From Gimesia sp. (GTDB lineage: Bacteria > Planctomycetota > Planctomycetia > Planctomycetales > Planctomycetaceae), in assembly GCA_002706765.1 (NCBI GenBank), contig PAJV01000020.1, forward strand, positions 62,001 to 126,000: a stretch of DNA of 64,000 nucleotides, given 5' to 3'. Shown here piece after piece: positions 1-9,408 of the stretch. A program made the translations under genes and the position numbers. Numbering within the stretch: position 1 is the first letter of the stretch; each line of letters opens with the position of its first letter. The notes beneath the pieces were generated by a model. It worked only from the letters and a program-made list of their open reading frames with translations, was not told the DNA's origin and searched no databases.

Positions 1-1374
<1,374 letters not shown>

Positions 1375-1444
1375 AACTCACAGCTAAAGGATAAATAAAT
1401 TCAAACAAAACAACAGCGTTTGAATAATTCGTTATTACTTCAAA

Positions 1445-2071
1445 TCAGTTTGAACTGCCTGAAATCTGAGACAGCGCCTCGTTAATCAGCCGATCACGAT
1501 CTGATTCATTCAGAGCACGTCCCAGGACATGCTCGGTGGCATCAATTACGCGTCCATTCATCTGGTCGAACAGATCCTTCAAAGCCAGCTCACGTGCCCG
1601 TTCAATTTCGCTGATGGCATGAGTCTTGATGGACTCAGCTTCCTGACGAGCCTGTTCGAGTACGTCCTGTTTGATCCGGTCTGCATCTGATCGCGCTTCG
1701 ACCATCATTGCCTGGATCTCATCCTGAGCCGCCTCGATTTTACGTGCGTGTTCCTTAACTAATTCTTCTGACTCTTTCTGCTTCGATTCTGCTTCATTGA
1801 TTGCAGTAATCACTCGCAGCTCCCGATCATCCAGCGCCTGGATCAGTGGACCCCAGGCAAATGATTTGAGTACGAAAATGAAAACCACAAACACAATGAG
1901 AGACCATAGTGCCAGGTCTGTTTTCCAGTGTAAAGGAGCTCCCGTATGCTGTTCCGCTCCGTCAGCTGCATATAATGAAGCTTCAGAACCAACCAGCCCA
2001 CTGCCCCACATCACGCAACTGACAACGATCAGCATGATGATACACCGGGTTGTAAAAAGGCTTTTAAACAT
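1445..2071 (-). CDS. atpF: F0 ATP synthase subunit b with N-terminal export-type extension
   Basis: Peripheral-stalk subunit b. 208 residues. After a hydrophobic, signal-peptide-like N-terminus (about residues 1-36, ending near SLYAADG) comes the usual single membrane helix (about residues 53-72, LALWSLIVFVVFIFVLKSF) and then a long charged helix rich in Glu, Lys, Arg and Ala that should form the stalk dimer. Bacterial b subunits are usually about 160 residues and begin right at the membrane helix, so the first ~45 residues are an addition. Only one b gene is present, so the stalk is likely a homodimer. It lies between atpE and atpH. Confidence 0.93.
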   Translation of the reverse strand: MFKSLFTTRCIIMLIVVSCVMWGSGLVGSEASLYAADGAEQHTGAPLHWKTDLALWSLIVFVVFIFVLKSFAWGPLIQALDDRELRVITAINEAESKQKESEELVKEHARKIEAAQDEIQAMMVEARSDADRIKQDVLEQARQEAESIKTHAISEIERARELALKDLFDQMNGRVIDATEHVLGRALNESDRDRLINEALSQISGSSN

Positions 2072-2174
2072 GATCAGAATTTCTCACATTCAAGTCAGAA
2101 TTATTATTCGCTCACACGCACTCATACAAAGAGGGCGGCTACTCTGGTAGTTATGTCTTACTGTTTCGTTGCTG

Positions 2175-2498
<324 letters not shown>

Positions 2499-2545
2499 TC
2501 AAACTAGATATACAAAGCAAGTCTGCCAGAAAGCCCACTGAACCT

Positions 2546-3406
2546 CTAGTGAGGATTTACAGCCGCCCCAATAAACAGAGTCGCAAGAAACGCAAACACA
2601 TATGCCTGCAGGAACGCAACAAACAGTTCCAGCAGACCAATTAAAACCTGTGCAAGAATACTGGAAGGCATAACAATCGCCCACATTCCGGATTCCGCGG
2701 TCAACGCAATGAATCCCAGGAAGACTGCGATCACGGTATGCCCCGCCATGATATTGGCAAACAAACGAATTGCCAGTACCGCATGTTTAATCAAAAAACC
2801 GGCCAGCTCAATTACCCAGAGCATTGGCACTAATATTATCTTCAGAAAAAAGGGAAGCTCCATCGGTGGTGCCAGGGACAGCCAGAATTGAACAGGCCCC
2901 TGTTCTCTTGAGCCATAGAACACAACGGCACAAAAAGTGGTAAATGCAAGAGCGATCGTGACATTCAATTCGCCAGTCGCTGAACCCATCCAGGGAAATA
3001 CACCCAGCAGATTGCAGATCAGAACGTAAAAGAAACAGGAAAGCACAAAAGGGAGATATTTATCGGCAGGATGGCCTACCTTTGGTGTATGATCATGATG
3101 ACCGTGGCCATGGTCGTCGTGGTGACCATATCCGATCGTGGGGCGGACGACTTCATCTCGCATATACAGGACAATGGATTCCCAGAAGTTCCACCAGCGT
3201 CCCTGAACGACCTGTCCCCCGGCTGCTCGTTTTGCCAGACCTCGAAACACCAGAAACAGAAACACAACGGCCACTAACTGCAACACCATAAATTTTGTGA
3301 TCTGCAATCCGAAGATCACGGGTAAATCAAGATGATATTGCCCGGGGAGTTCGAAATGCCCAAAATCGCGAACATGATGAAAGTTATCACTGTGACCGGC
3401 GGCCAT
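2546..3406 (-). CDS. atpB: F0 ATP synthase subunit a with His-rich loop
   Basis: Stator subunit a, which forms the proton half-channels. 286 residues with several membrane helices. The essential arginine is Arg214 in AIRLFANIMAGH, and the last helices contain the conserved LLELFVAFLQAYVFAFL stretch. Residues 95-106 form a His/Asp/Gly-rich cluster (HHDDHGHGHHDH) between the first helix and the helix starting near residue 117, unlike the usual family members. It lies 83 bases upstream of the atpE start in the same operon. Start is the ATG at 3406; no second in-frame start is better supported. Confidence 0.96.
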   Translation of the reverse strand: MAAGHSDNFHHVRDFGHFELPGQYHLDLPVIFGLQITKFMVLQLVAVVFLFLVFRGLAKRAAGGQVVQGRWWNFWESIVLYMRDEVVRPTIGYGHHDDHGHGHHDHTPKVGHPADKYLPFVLSCFFYVLICNLLGVFPWMGSATGELNVTIALAFTTFCAVVFYGSREQGPVQFWLSLAPPMELPFFLKIILVPMLWVIELAGFLIKHAVLAIRLFANIMAGHTVIAVFLGFIALTAESGMWAIVMPSSILAQVLIGLLELFVAFLQAYVFAFLATLFIGAAVNPH

Positions 3407-3471
3407 TGTTTAAGCTCGATTCAAAATAGTTTCTGATCAATACTTCGTTAACTACAAACAGCTTCGGCAGA

Positions 3472-3867
3472 TTACCGAATGATCAACAAGGTTTCAACCA
3501 ATAGGGAGGCAAAGTAACAAATCAATAACCAAATCAAAAAATTCAAAAACTCTGCAGCACCAAAATCAGCCCGCAGCTTAATGATTACCAACGTACCGAT
3601 ACCCACAATCATTAATCGAACCAGTGTCGAAAGTCCCATCACGGTGACGGGTGCAGCATCGCGATAGAGCAAGCCCGAGGCTAAAAACACGATAATCCCA
3701 GGAACCAGGCACAAGACGACAGCATAAGTCAACCCTTCCACGGCCGTCACACCTACAAACATGCAAGCGGGGACACTCAGAAGGGCATACAGCACCAGCA
3801 GGCTGGCAGTAAGAATACTGCATTGCTTCAGCGGGTTTCTGGTTGGCGTATCTGATGTTGATTGCAT
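3472..3867 (-). CDS. Small four-helix membrane protein, AtpI-like ATP synthase accessory subunit
   Basis: 131 residues with four hydrophobic segments (about 20-42, 48-68, 75-97, 107-128) and short polar ends. It lies between atpZ and atpB, where the poorly conserved subunit I (AtpI) gene usually sits; AtpI proteins are of this size and help c-ring assembly or Mg2+ handling. The sequence itself has no motif I can name, so the assignment rests on position, size and topology. The gap to atpB is 65 bases and to atpZ 92 bases. Confidence 0.7.
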   Translation of the reverse strand: MQSTSDTPTRNPLKQCSILTASLLVLYALLSVPACMFVGVTAVEGLTYAVVLCLVPGIIVFLASGLLYRDAAPVTVMGLSTLVRLMIVGIGTLVIIKLRADFGAAEFLNFLIWLLICYFASLLVETLLIIR

Positions 3868-3959
3868 GGAAAGTAATTTTATTATTGCGATTCAGCGATC
3901 ATTGATTGGAACTGCCTGAACTGTAATTTGCCTGGAGCGTTCAATCAGATTTATTGACA

Positions 3960-4244
3960 TCAGTTATCTGCGATCGCATCATCGGATTGATCCGCTGAAC
4001 GATCTTTACTCTTTCGTTCTTTACGCTCCGCTTCTTTAGCCATATGCAGTAAATGTATCATGCCGGTTGCAAAACCGAGCAGGGCACCGACTGCTGTCAG
4101 CCACGGACTGGTACCCCATTTACCATCAAGCCAATGCCCCAGTAAAGCTGGCAATGCCATCTCCAGACTGACTGACGTCAGTCTACTGACCCATTGATGG
4201 GCTTCCGCTAAAGATGAGCGAGGCTGCCGATCGGGTCGCGGCAT
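3960..4244 (-). CDS. atpZ: AtpZ-type F0F1 ATPase accessory protein
   Basis: First gene of the ATP synthase operon. 94 residues: a polar N-terminus, two membrane helices (about 26-41 and 47-68, with the helix-breaking DGKWGTSPWL between them) and a Lys/Glu/Asp-rich tail. The pattern ALLGHWLDGKWGTSPWLTAV is typical of AtpZ, a small protein encoded ahead of atpI-atpB in many bacteria and linked to Mg2+/Ca2+ transport (family knowledge). Start is the ATG at 4242-4244; Shine-Dalgarno is weak. A promoter-like element lies about 90 bases upstream. Confidence 0.82.
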   Translation of the reverse strand: MPRPDRQPRSSLAEAHQWVSRLTSVSLEMALPALLGHWLDGKWGTSPWLTAVGALLGFATGMIHLLHMAKEAERKERKSKDRSADQSDDAIADN

Positions 4245-4333
4245 AAGGGGCTGCTTTCAGAAATGAAGCATTAACGCAAGTAACGTCTCAGATCTACCCG
4301 TCGACTTAAGCCGAGTAGACAGATCAGACACAG

Positions 4334-4362
4334 ACTCTAAAGACAATCTTCCGGATAGTCAA
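4334..4362 (-). promoter_or_regulatory. Candidate sigma70 promoter of the atp operon
   Basis: On the minus strand TTGACT (complement of 4357-4362) and TAGAGT (complement of 4334-4339) are separated by 17 bases. The -35 box matches 5 of 6 and the -10 box 4 of 6 consensus positions. It would give a leader of roughly 80 bases before atpZ. Confidence 0.45.
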
Positions 4363-4821
4363 AGAACAGTCCTGTGTAATTATTCGAAAACCAGTTTTCT
4401 CAATTTTGACATTGCCCTTGATCCGTACCTATTGGTCATAGGAATTGAAAATTGGCTTAAAGATCAATGCAACTGGCACTGATCGCAGTTTCCTTCGAGA
4501 TTCGTAATATTACTGTATTACAATTTCTGTCCTGTCCGATTTTGCCTAGGTGATGTATCGTGAGTACCACAAAACCGACGAGCACCCCACTTTAATAATG
4601 GATATGAAATTTTGATGAGGCTAAATTTATAACCTCAATAACAGTAATACGATACAGTGCCATGCCAGGTGATTCTTCACAAATCAGAATACGCCGATCG
4701 TTGCTTTTTGTATTGTTTCATGTTAAAAGTAGTGCCACGTTTCAATAATGATTCATGCGTCAACTCGTCATAGTTGGCTGTGAATTTATGTCAGACGAAA
4801 ATTGGATAATCTGGTTTTCAA

Positions 4822-4842
4822 ATGGAGAAACTGGTTCTCCAT
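4822..4842. repeat. Perfect 8-bp inverted repeat in the long intergenic gap
   Basis: ATGGAGAA (4822-4829), five-base loop, TTCTCCAT (4835-4842). It stands alone, without a T tract, 327 bases before the DUF4912 gene. It could be an operator or an RNA hairpin; function unknown. Confidence 0.4.
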
Positions 4843-5168
4843 CCTGTCTGAACGTTCATTGTTGAGGCATCAGGATGACATAACAGTGATTCATCAACTG
4901 TTTTATGGTTCCTGAAATTGAGAATAACTACTTAGTGGCTTTCTGTTCTTGAGGAGAGTAGCGTCCTGGTCGAAATTTAGATTTGACGTTTACATATTGT
5001 TCATCACATTACGGTCGTTCGAAATAAAGGACTTTTCATCTCAGACGGCTTGCTGATTGTGCTGGAACGGGGCAGATGTGCTAAAACTTGAACCTGAGTG
5101 TCATGGAAGACAGAAGCTAAATTAAGACGCCGACCAGTGTTTTGATTGATTTTTGGGAGTCATTCCTG

Positions 5169-6278
5169 ATGTCCCCAACGATTCTAAAGTCCCTCGAGAG
5201 TCAAACTCGTCGTGATTTAGCGGTCACTGCAAAATCTCATGGTATTGCCGGTTGGCATGGCATGCGAAAGCAGGAGTTGGTTAAGGCCATTGCGAAAATT
5301 AAGATGGCAAAATCAAAGCCCAAACGCAAAACAACGACCACAACACAAAAATCCCCCCCTTCTGAGTCTCCCCGACCGGCATCTGTTCCGGCTTTCCCTT
5401 CTCAAAGTGCATCCAGCCAGACTCCTACGGAACATCAGGCACGCATTCAGAAACTGCTCAAATCAAACGGGCATACTTCTCATAGCGAAAAAATGCATCC
5501 GACTTCTGAATCGGTTGAAACCAAGATCAATGCACAGGTGAAAGATTCTCACTGGTTACTGGCGAACTGGACCATTACCCAGGGAAGTCTTGACCGCGCG
5601 AAAGCGGCACTGGGCGCCTACTGGTATCAGGCGGTCCCTGTAATTCGTGTTTATGATATTACCACGAATGAAAACAGCCGCACCAGTAAAGCTTATGTCA
5701 AAGATGTGGAAATCAAAATTGATTCCGGATTGTGGTATGTTCAGATTGACCAGCCGGCTCGTTCCTACAAGCTGCAACTGGGTTTCGTGACACCTCAGAA
5801 TAAATTCTTCGGGCTGGTTTACTCACACAAAGTAACTCCGCCAATGCCTGAGGTCTGCGAAAAAGGAAGTAAAACCAAACGTGCTCTCGACAGTAATTAT
5901 TCTGCCACACGTTCCCGCCGTTATACTTCCCGCAATGAGAATAATGGGACTCCGATTTCCCGACTCTCTCTGCCATTAACACTGGATGCAAACGGTGATT
6001 CAAATGGTTCGAAGAGCAAGAAGGCCAAAAAAGAGTTCCACGTTGAAACCGAACTGTTGATTCATGGAACTTCAGACCCACAGGCAGAAGTCACGCTGCT
6101 CGGAGAAAAGATCCCGGTCAGCAAAGAAGGACGTTTTGCTCTGCGATTGAGTCTGCCCAACGGCAGGCAGGTCATTCCTGCAGTAAATACTTCGTCCAAT
6201 AAGCGTCGTCAGCAAACCATTGTGCTGGCAATTGAACGGAACACCAAAGATCTCGAGCCAGTTCAACTGGACGAGTAA
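5169..6278 (+). CDS. DUF4912 protein with N-terminal Rho-N/SAP-like helical domain
   Basis: 369 residues. I chose the ATG at 5169 because GGGAG lies ten bases upstream; a TTG at 5142 in frame has no such site. Residues ~4-45 (LKSLESQTRRDLAVTAKSHG and on) form a Rho-N/SAP-like helical domain, often nucleic-acid binding. A low-complexity Lys/Thr/Ser/Pro linker follows. Residues ~125-240 (beginning DSHWLLANWTI) and the C-terminal part (ELLIHGTSDPQAEVTLLGE) match the DUF4912 pattern, whose role is unknown; family members are often near starch or glycogen enzymes, but none is near here. Stands alone and ends at a shared terminator with the convergent radical SAM gene. Confidence 0.85.
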   Translation: MSPTILKSLESQTRRDLAVTAKSHGIAGWHGMRKQELVKAIAKIKMAKSKPKRKTTTTTQKSPPSESPRPASVPAFPSQSASSQTPTEHQARIQKLLKSNGHTSHSEKMHPTSESVETKINAQVKDSHWLLANWTITQGSLDRAKAALGAYWYQAVPVIRVYDITTNENSRTSKAYVKDVEIKIDSGLWYVQIDQPARSYKLQLGFVTPQNKFFGLVYSHKVTPPMPEVCEKGSKTKRALDSNYSATRSRRYTSRNENNGTPISRLSLPLTLDANGDSNGSKSKKAKKEFHVETELLIHGTSDPQAEVTLLGEKIPVSKEGRFALRLSLPNGRQVIPAVNTSSNKRRQQTIVLAIERNTKDLEPVQLDE

Positions 6279-6303
6279 CGAAATTGCGCTCGCAACGCCA
6301 GAT

Positions 6304-6332
6304 GACTGACAGAGAGCGCTTCTCTGTCAGTC
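6304..6332. terminator. Bidirectional hairpin between convergent genes
   Basis: A 12-bp perfect stem (GACTGACAGAGA / TCTCTGTCAGTC) with a five-base loop, 26 bases past the DUF4912 stop. The right arm overlaps the stop codon of the convergent radical SAM gene (6327-6329). There is no clear T tract, so it may act as a processing barrier as much as an intrinsic terminator. Confidence 0.65.
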
Positions 6333-7196
6333 GGCGTTTCCGTAGTACACTTCCACAGGCAGTTTTGTCTGTTCAATTACTTGACGTGCGATCTGGTCCA
6401 CCTGCGTGGCGCTGAGTGAAGCAACATATTCTTCAGCAGTACGCCTGGCGATTGTATAAACCTGCACCAGCTTGATTTGTCCTCCAGACTTAACAATCTC
6501 ATTCAGCCGTGAACAATACGCATTGATTTCCTCGACTGAGGGTGGCTGCTGATTTACCAGCATAAACAGACTCTGAATGACAATAGGACGCTGTTCTGCT
6601 GCCAGCAATAGATTATCAAGAACCTGAGAGAAGCGGATTTTGGTTCGATCAATCGTCTTGAAATAGTCTTCCGTACCCGCATCCAGCTTGGCCCAGATTT
6701 CCCCCTGGTTTTCATCGAAAATCGCCAGTGCTGCCTGTGTGCCTGCTCGATGAAACATACTGGCATTACTGATCAGGACCATTTTCACATCTGAAGCGGA
6801 ATGCTTCCGCTTCAATGCAGCAACATCTTTGACGATCTGATCGAAGTTGCGATAAGTGGTCGGTTCCCCATCTCCCGAGAAGGCAATGTCATTCAGTCGC
6901 TTCAATTCTGTCGGGACATCTGAAAATTTCGGATCCTGATAGATCTCGCCGCTGAGCACAAACTTCAGCATATGATCCAGTTCCCGCATCAGCTGTTCGG
7001 TGCCGACAAAGCGGGTTTCTGACTCTTCCCGGCGATCTACCTGACAGTAGATACAGTCGAAGTTACAGATCTTATCGGGATTCAGATTAATCCCGATCGA
7101 AATCCCCTTACTGCGGCGGGACAGCACCGGATAGACGAACTTATTATCATGATAAGTTCGTTGATGCTGTGAGTGCAGAGGCAGTGATGAAGACAT
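6327..7196 (-). CDS. Radical SAM domain protein
   Basis: 289 residues. The cluster-binding CxxxCxxC motif is at residues 44-51 (CNFDCIYC), followed by the GGE-like strand FSGDGEPTTY near residues 105-114 and later strands typical of the partial TIM barrel. Such proteins bind a 4Fe-4S cluster and cleave S-adenosylmethionine to a radical. No extra Cys cluster or C-terminal domain identifies the substrate, and neighbours do not help: it is a single gene between hairpins. Start is the ATG at 7196 with GGGAAA a few bases upstream. Related proteins are annotated only as radical SAM protein. Confidence 0.88.
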   Translation of the reverse strand: MSSSLPLHSQHQRTYHDNKFVYPVLSRRSKGISIGINLNPDKICNFDCIYCQVDRREESETRFVGTEQLMRELDHMLKFVLSGEIYQDPKFSDVPTELKRLNDIAFSGDGEPTTYRNFDQIVKDVAALKRKHSASDVKMVLISNASMFHRAGTQAALAIFDENQGEIWAKLDAGTEDYFKTIDRTKIRFSQVLDNLLLAAEQRPIVIQSLFMLVNQQPPSVEEINAYCSRLNEIVKSGGQIKLVQVYTIARRTAEEYVASLSATQVDQIARQVIEQTKLPVEVYYGNAD

Positions 7197-7308
7197 GTTC
7201 TATTTCCCGTTGAATGAAAAAGGTCGTTCTCTTTTTTATATGACTGTTTCACTCTAAAGACAAGTCGTGCTGGAAATGTTATCCCCGGCCCGAGTGAGGA
7301 TCTATCAA

Positions 7309-7350
7309 TAAAAAAACGTGGTAGAAACTTCATAAGCTTCTACCACGTTT
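7309..7350 (-). terminator. Rho-independent terminator of ilvC
   Basis: Stem of 13 bp (arms 7314-7326 and 7338-7350) with an 11-base loop. Read on the minus strand it is followed by seven T (7310-7316 on the plus strand is an A run). It begins 28 bases after the ilvC stop. Confidence 0.93.
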
Positions 7351-7377
7351 CCGGTTATGAGTTATCTTTTAAATTGA

Positions 7378-8382
7378 TTAGACTTCTTTGGAATCAATCC
7401 AGCTCATCATGCGGCGGAGTTCTTTTCCAACGGTTTCAATAGGATGCTGCCGATTCAGGTGGCGAATGGCTTTGAATGAAGCCTGATTCGCTTTGTTTTC
7501 AAGCAACCAGTTTTTTGCGAATTCACCAGTCTGGATTTCGGTCAGAATTTTCTTCATTTCCTGGCGGGTTTCATCAGTGATGATGCGGGGACCGCTGGAG
7601 TAGTCGCCGTACTCAGCTGTATTGGAAACACTGTAACGCATGTAGTTCAATCCGCCTTCATAGAACAGGTCTACGATCAGTTTCAGCTCATGCATACATT
7701 CGAAGTAAGCCATTTCAGGCTGGTATCCTGCTTCAACCAGGGTATCAAAGCCGGCTTTCACCAGTTCACTGACACCACCACAGAGTACAACCTGCTCACC
7801 GAACAGATCCGTTTCTGTTTCTTCAGCAAATGAGGTTTCAATGACACCACCACGTGTGCCACCAATGCCCTTGGCGTAAGCCAGAGCAAGTTGACGGGTA
7901 CTGTCGGCGGCGCCATCGACCAGGGCGATCAGAGAGGGAACTCCGCCGCCTTTAACATATTCGCTGCGGACAAGATGACCAGGGCCTTTGGGAGCGACCA
8001 GGGCCGCATCGACACCAGCCGGTGGCACAACCTGGTTGAAATGAATGTTGAATCCATGTGAGCAGAGCAGCAGATTTCCCTTACTCAGGTTTGGCAGAAT
8101 TTCGGTTTTATAAAGGTCACCCTGAACTTCATCTGGCAGCAGGATGTTTACCAGGTCACCCTGTTTTGTCGCTTCTGCGATAGAGACTGGTTCGAAACCA
8201 TGGCTGACGGCCAGATCGTAGTTTTCGCTTCCCTTACGCTGCCCGATAATGACGTTACAGCCACTGTCGCGAAGGTTTTGAGCTTGTGCATGCCCCTGGC
8301 TTCCATAGCCAAGAATGGCAATGGTCTTGTCTTTCAACAAAGACAAATCTGCATCGTCATCGTAATAAATTGTTACTGCCAT
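7378..8382 (-). CDS. ilvC: Ketol-acid reductoisomerase, class I
   Basis: Second step of valine/isoleucine synthesis: Mg2+-dependent alkyl migration and NADPH reduction of acetolactate or acetohydroxybutyrate, cytoplasmic. 334 residues, the short class I length. The Rossmann motif [13 protein letters not shown] is at residues 24-36 followed by the cofactor loop GQRKGS. The C-terminal knotted domain carries metal-ligand motifs ([10 protein letters not shown] and [17 protein letters not shown]). Start is the ATG at 8380-8382. It lies 166 bases downstream of ilvN on the same strand and has its own strong terminator. Confidence 0.98.
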   Translation of the reverse strand: MAVTIYYDDDADLSLLKDKTIAILGYGSQGHAQAQNLRDSGCNVIIGQRKGSENYDLAVSHGFEPVSIAEATKQGDLVNILLPDEVQGDLYKTEILPNLSKGNLLLCSHGFNIHFNQVVPPAGVDAALVAPKGPGHLVRSEYVKGGGVPSLIALVDGAADSTRQLALAYAKGIGGTRGGVIETSFAEETETDLFGEQVVLCGGVSELVKAGFDTLVEAGYQPEMAYFECMHELKLIVDLFYEGGLNYMRYSVSNTAEYGDYSSGPRIITDETRQEMKKILTEIQTGEFAKNWLLENKANQASFKAIRHLNRQHPIETVGKELRRMMSWIDSKEV

Positions 8383-8496
8383 AATCCTGATCTCTTGTAA
8401 TTTTCATGTAAGGCTGAGGGAAGCAGAACCGGATCTACTTCTATGGAAGTTGGGCCGTCAATCGTCGCTTGATGAGAAACAATATCCTGCCCTGAG

Positions 8497-8538
8497 AGAA
8501 CAAAACAACCATGAGTTACCGCTGGCGTTGTTTGTTCT
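8497..8538 (-). promoter_or_regulatory. Stem-loop in the ilvN-ilvC gap (attenuator or processing site)
   Basis: Imperfect arms AGAACAAAACAAC (8497-8509) and GTTGTTTGTTCT (8527-8538) enclose a 17-base loop, just after the ilvN stop. There is no long T tract, so partial termination or transcript processing between ilvN and ilvC is the likeliest use (inference). Confidence 0.4.
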
Positions 8539-8548
8539 GGTGGATTGT

Positions 8549-9064
8549 TTAAACTGTTTCCACAGTCTCTGAATCCACGTCTGCTTTCATTGTTTCTGAG
8601 CGTAACAGGGCGATTCTTCCTGTACGAACGATCTCCAGTATTCCAAACGGCCGCATCACGTCAATGAATGCATTGATTTTAGATTCCTGACCGGAGATTT
8701 CGATCATCACGTTTTCAGTGCTCACGTCAACGATTTTCGCACGGAAAATTTCGACTAATTCACGAATTTCTGACCGTGTTTTGCCAGGCGCGGAAACTTT
8801 CATCAGCATCAGGTCACGTTCCACAAAATCCTGACCGGAAAAGTCAACAACCTTTACAACGGTAACCAGCTTTTCGAGTTGCTTTCTGACCTGATCGAGT
8901 TTGTTGTAATCGCCTACGACAAAAGTGATTCGGGAAAATTCAGGTTCTTCAGTTTCACCGACGGCCAGGCTCTCGATATTGAAGGCGCGCGAAGCGAGCA
9001 TCCCCGAAATATGGGCCAGTACACCCGGTTGGTTCATCACAAGTGCAGAAAGAACGTGTTTCAT
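8549..9064 (-). CDS. ilvN: Acetolactate synthase regulatory (small) subunit
   Basis: 171 residues. An N-terminal ACT domain (LSALVMNQPGVLAHISGMLA at residues 5-24) that should bind valine for feedback control, then the C-terminal ALS_ss domain. It activates and regulates the catalytic subunit IlvB, whose gene is not in this window. AAGG lies about nine bases before the ATG at 9062-9064. Same strand as ilvC, 166 bases upstream of it, so both probably share transcription. The divergent neighbour is recJ. Confidence 0.95.
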   Translation of the reverse strand: MKHVLSALVMNQPGVLAHISGMLASRAFNIESLAVGETEEPEFSRITFVVGDYNKLDQVRKQLEKLVTVVKVVDFSGQDFVERDLMLMKVSAPGKTRSEIRELVEIFRAKIVDVSTENVMIEISGQESKINAFIDVMRPFGILEIVRTGRIALLRSETMKADVDSETVETV

Positions 9065-9323
9065 CCCAAAACCTTAATTCGTAATTCAATCGTTTACAGA
9101 AGTATCGTGAAATCGATAGCAGCCCACAGTTTAGTCAGGAAGCAGGGTCCCGACAAGTCACGACACCGTTATCTCAGATTTCTACCTTGATGATCAGTTC
9201 GATTAGATCGATTATGCTGCTATCCTGTATGCAGCTCAGACAAAGACCGGGTCAATCAGGTTCGATATCAGTACAAAACAGCGGACGGTCTCACTTTTTG
9301 TACATTTAGAGAATCCTGCAGTT

Positions 9324-9352
9324 TTGACAGCCAGACCCGACTCTGTTTTAAT
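9324..9352 (+). promoter_or_regulatory. recJ: Near-consensus sigma70 promoter of recJ
   Basis: TTGACA (9324-9329), 17-base spacer, TTTAAT (9347-9352): a perfect -35 box and a -10 box with one mismatch. It predicts a 5' leader of about 50 bases. The rest of the 344-base gap 9065-9408 holds the divergent ilvN leader; I see no gene in it and no equally good ilvN promoter. Confidence 0.75.
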
Positions 9353-9408
9353 AATTGGGCACAATACTTATAGATATTAAACTTTAATGCAATGAATCGA
9401 GAGCAGGG

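Larger units (their letters stand above)
4245..5168. other. Long intergenic region between divergent atpZ and DUF4912 gene
   Basis: 924 bases with no credible ORF on either strand. Visible content: the promoter-like element at 4334-4362 facing atpZ, a perfect short hairpin at 4822-4842, and the Shine-Dalgarno GGGAG at 5155-5159 before the rightward gene. I found no RNA gene, no long repeat and no obvious rightward promoter. It is more AT-rich than its coding neighbours by eye. Confidence 0.6.

Noticed and set aside
4406-4435. TTGACA on the plus strand as a promoter for the DUF4912 gene
   Set aside because: No acceptable -10 box at 16-18 bases, and it lies more than 700 bases from the gene.
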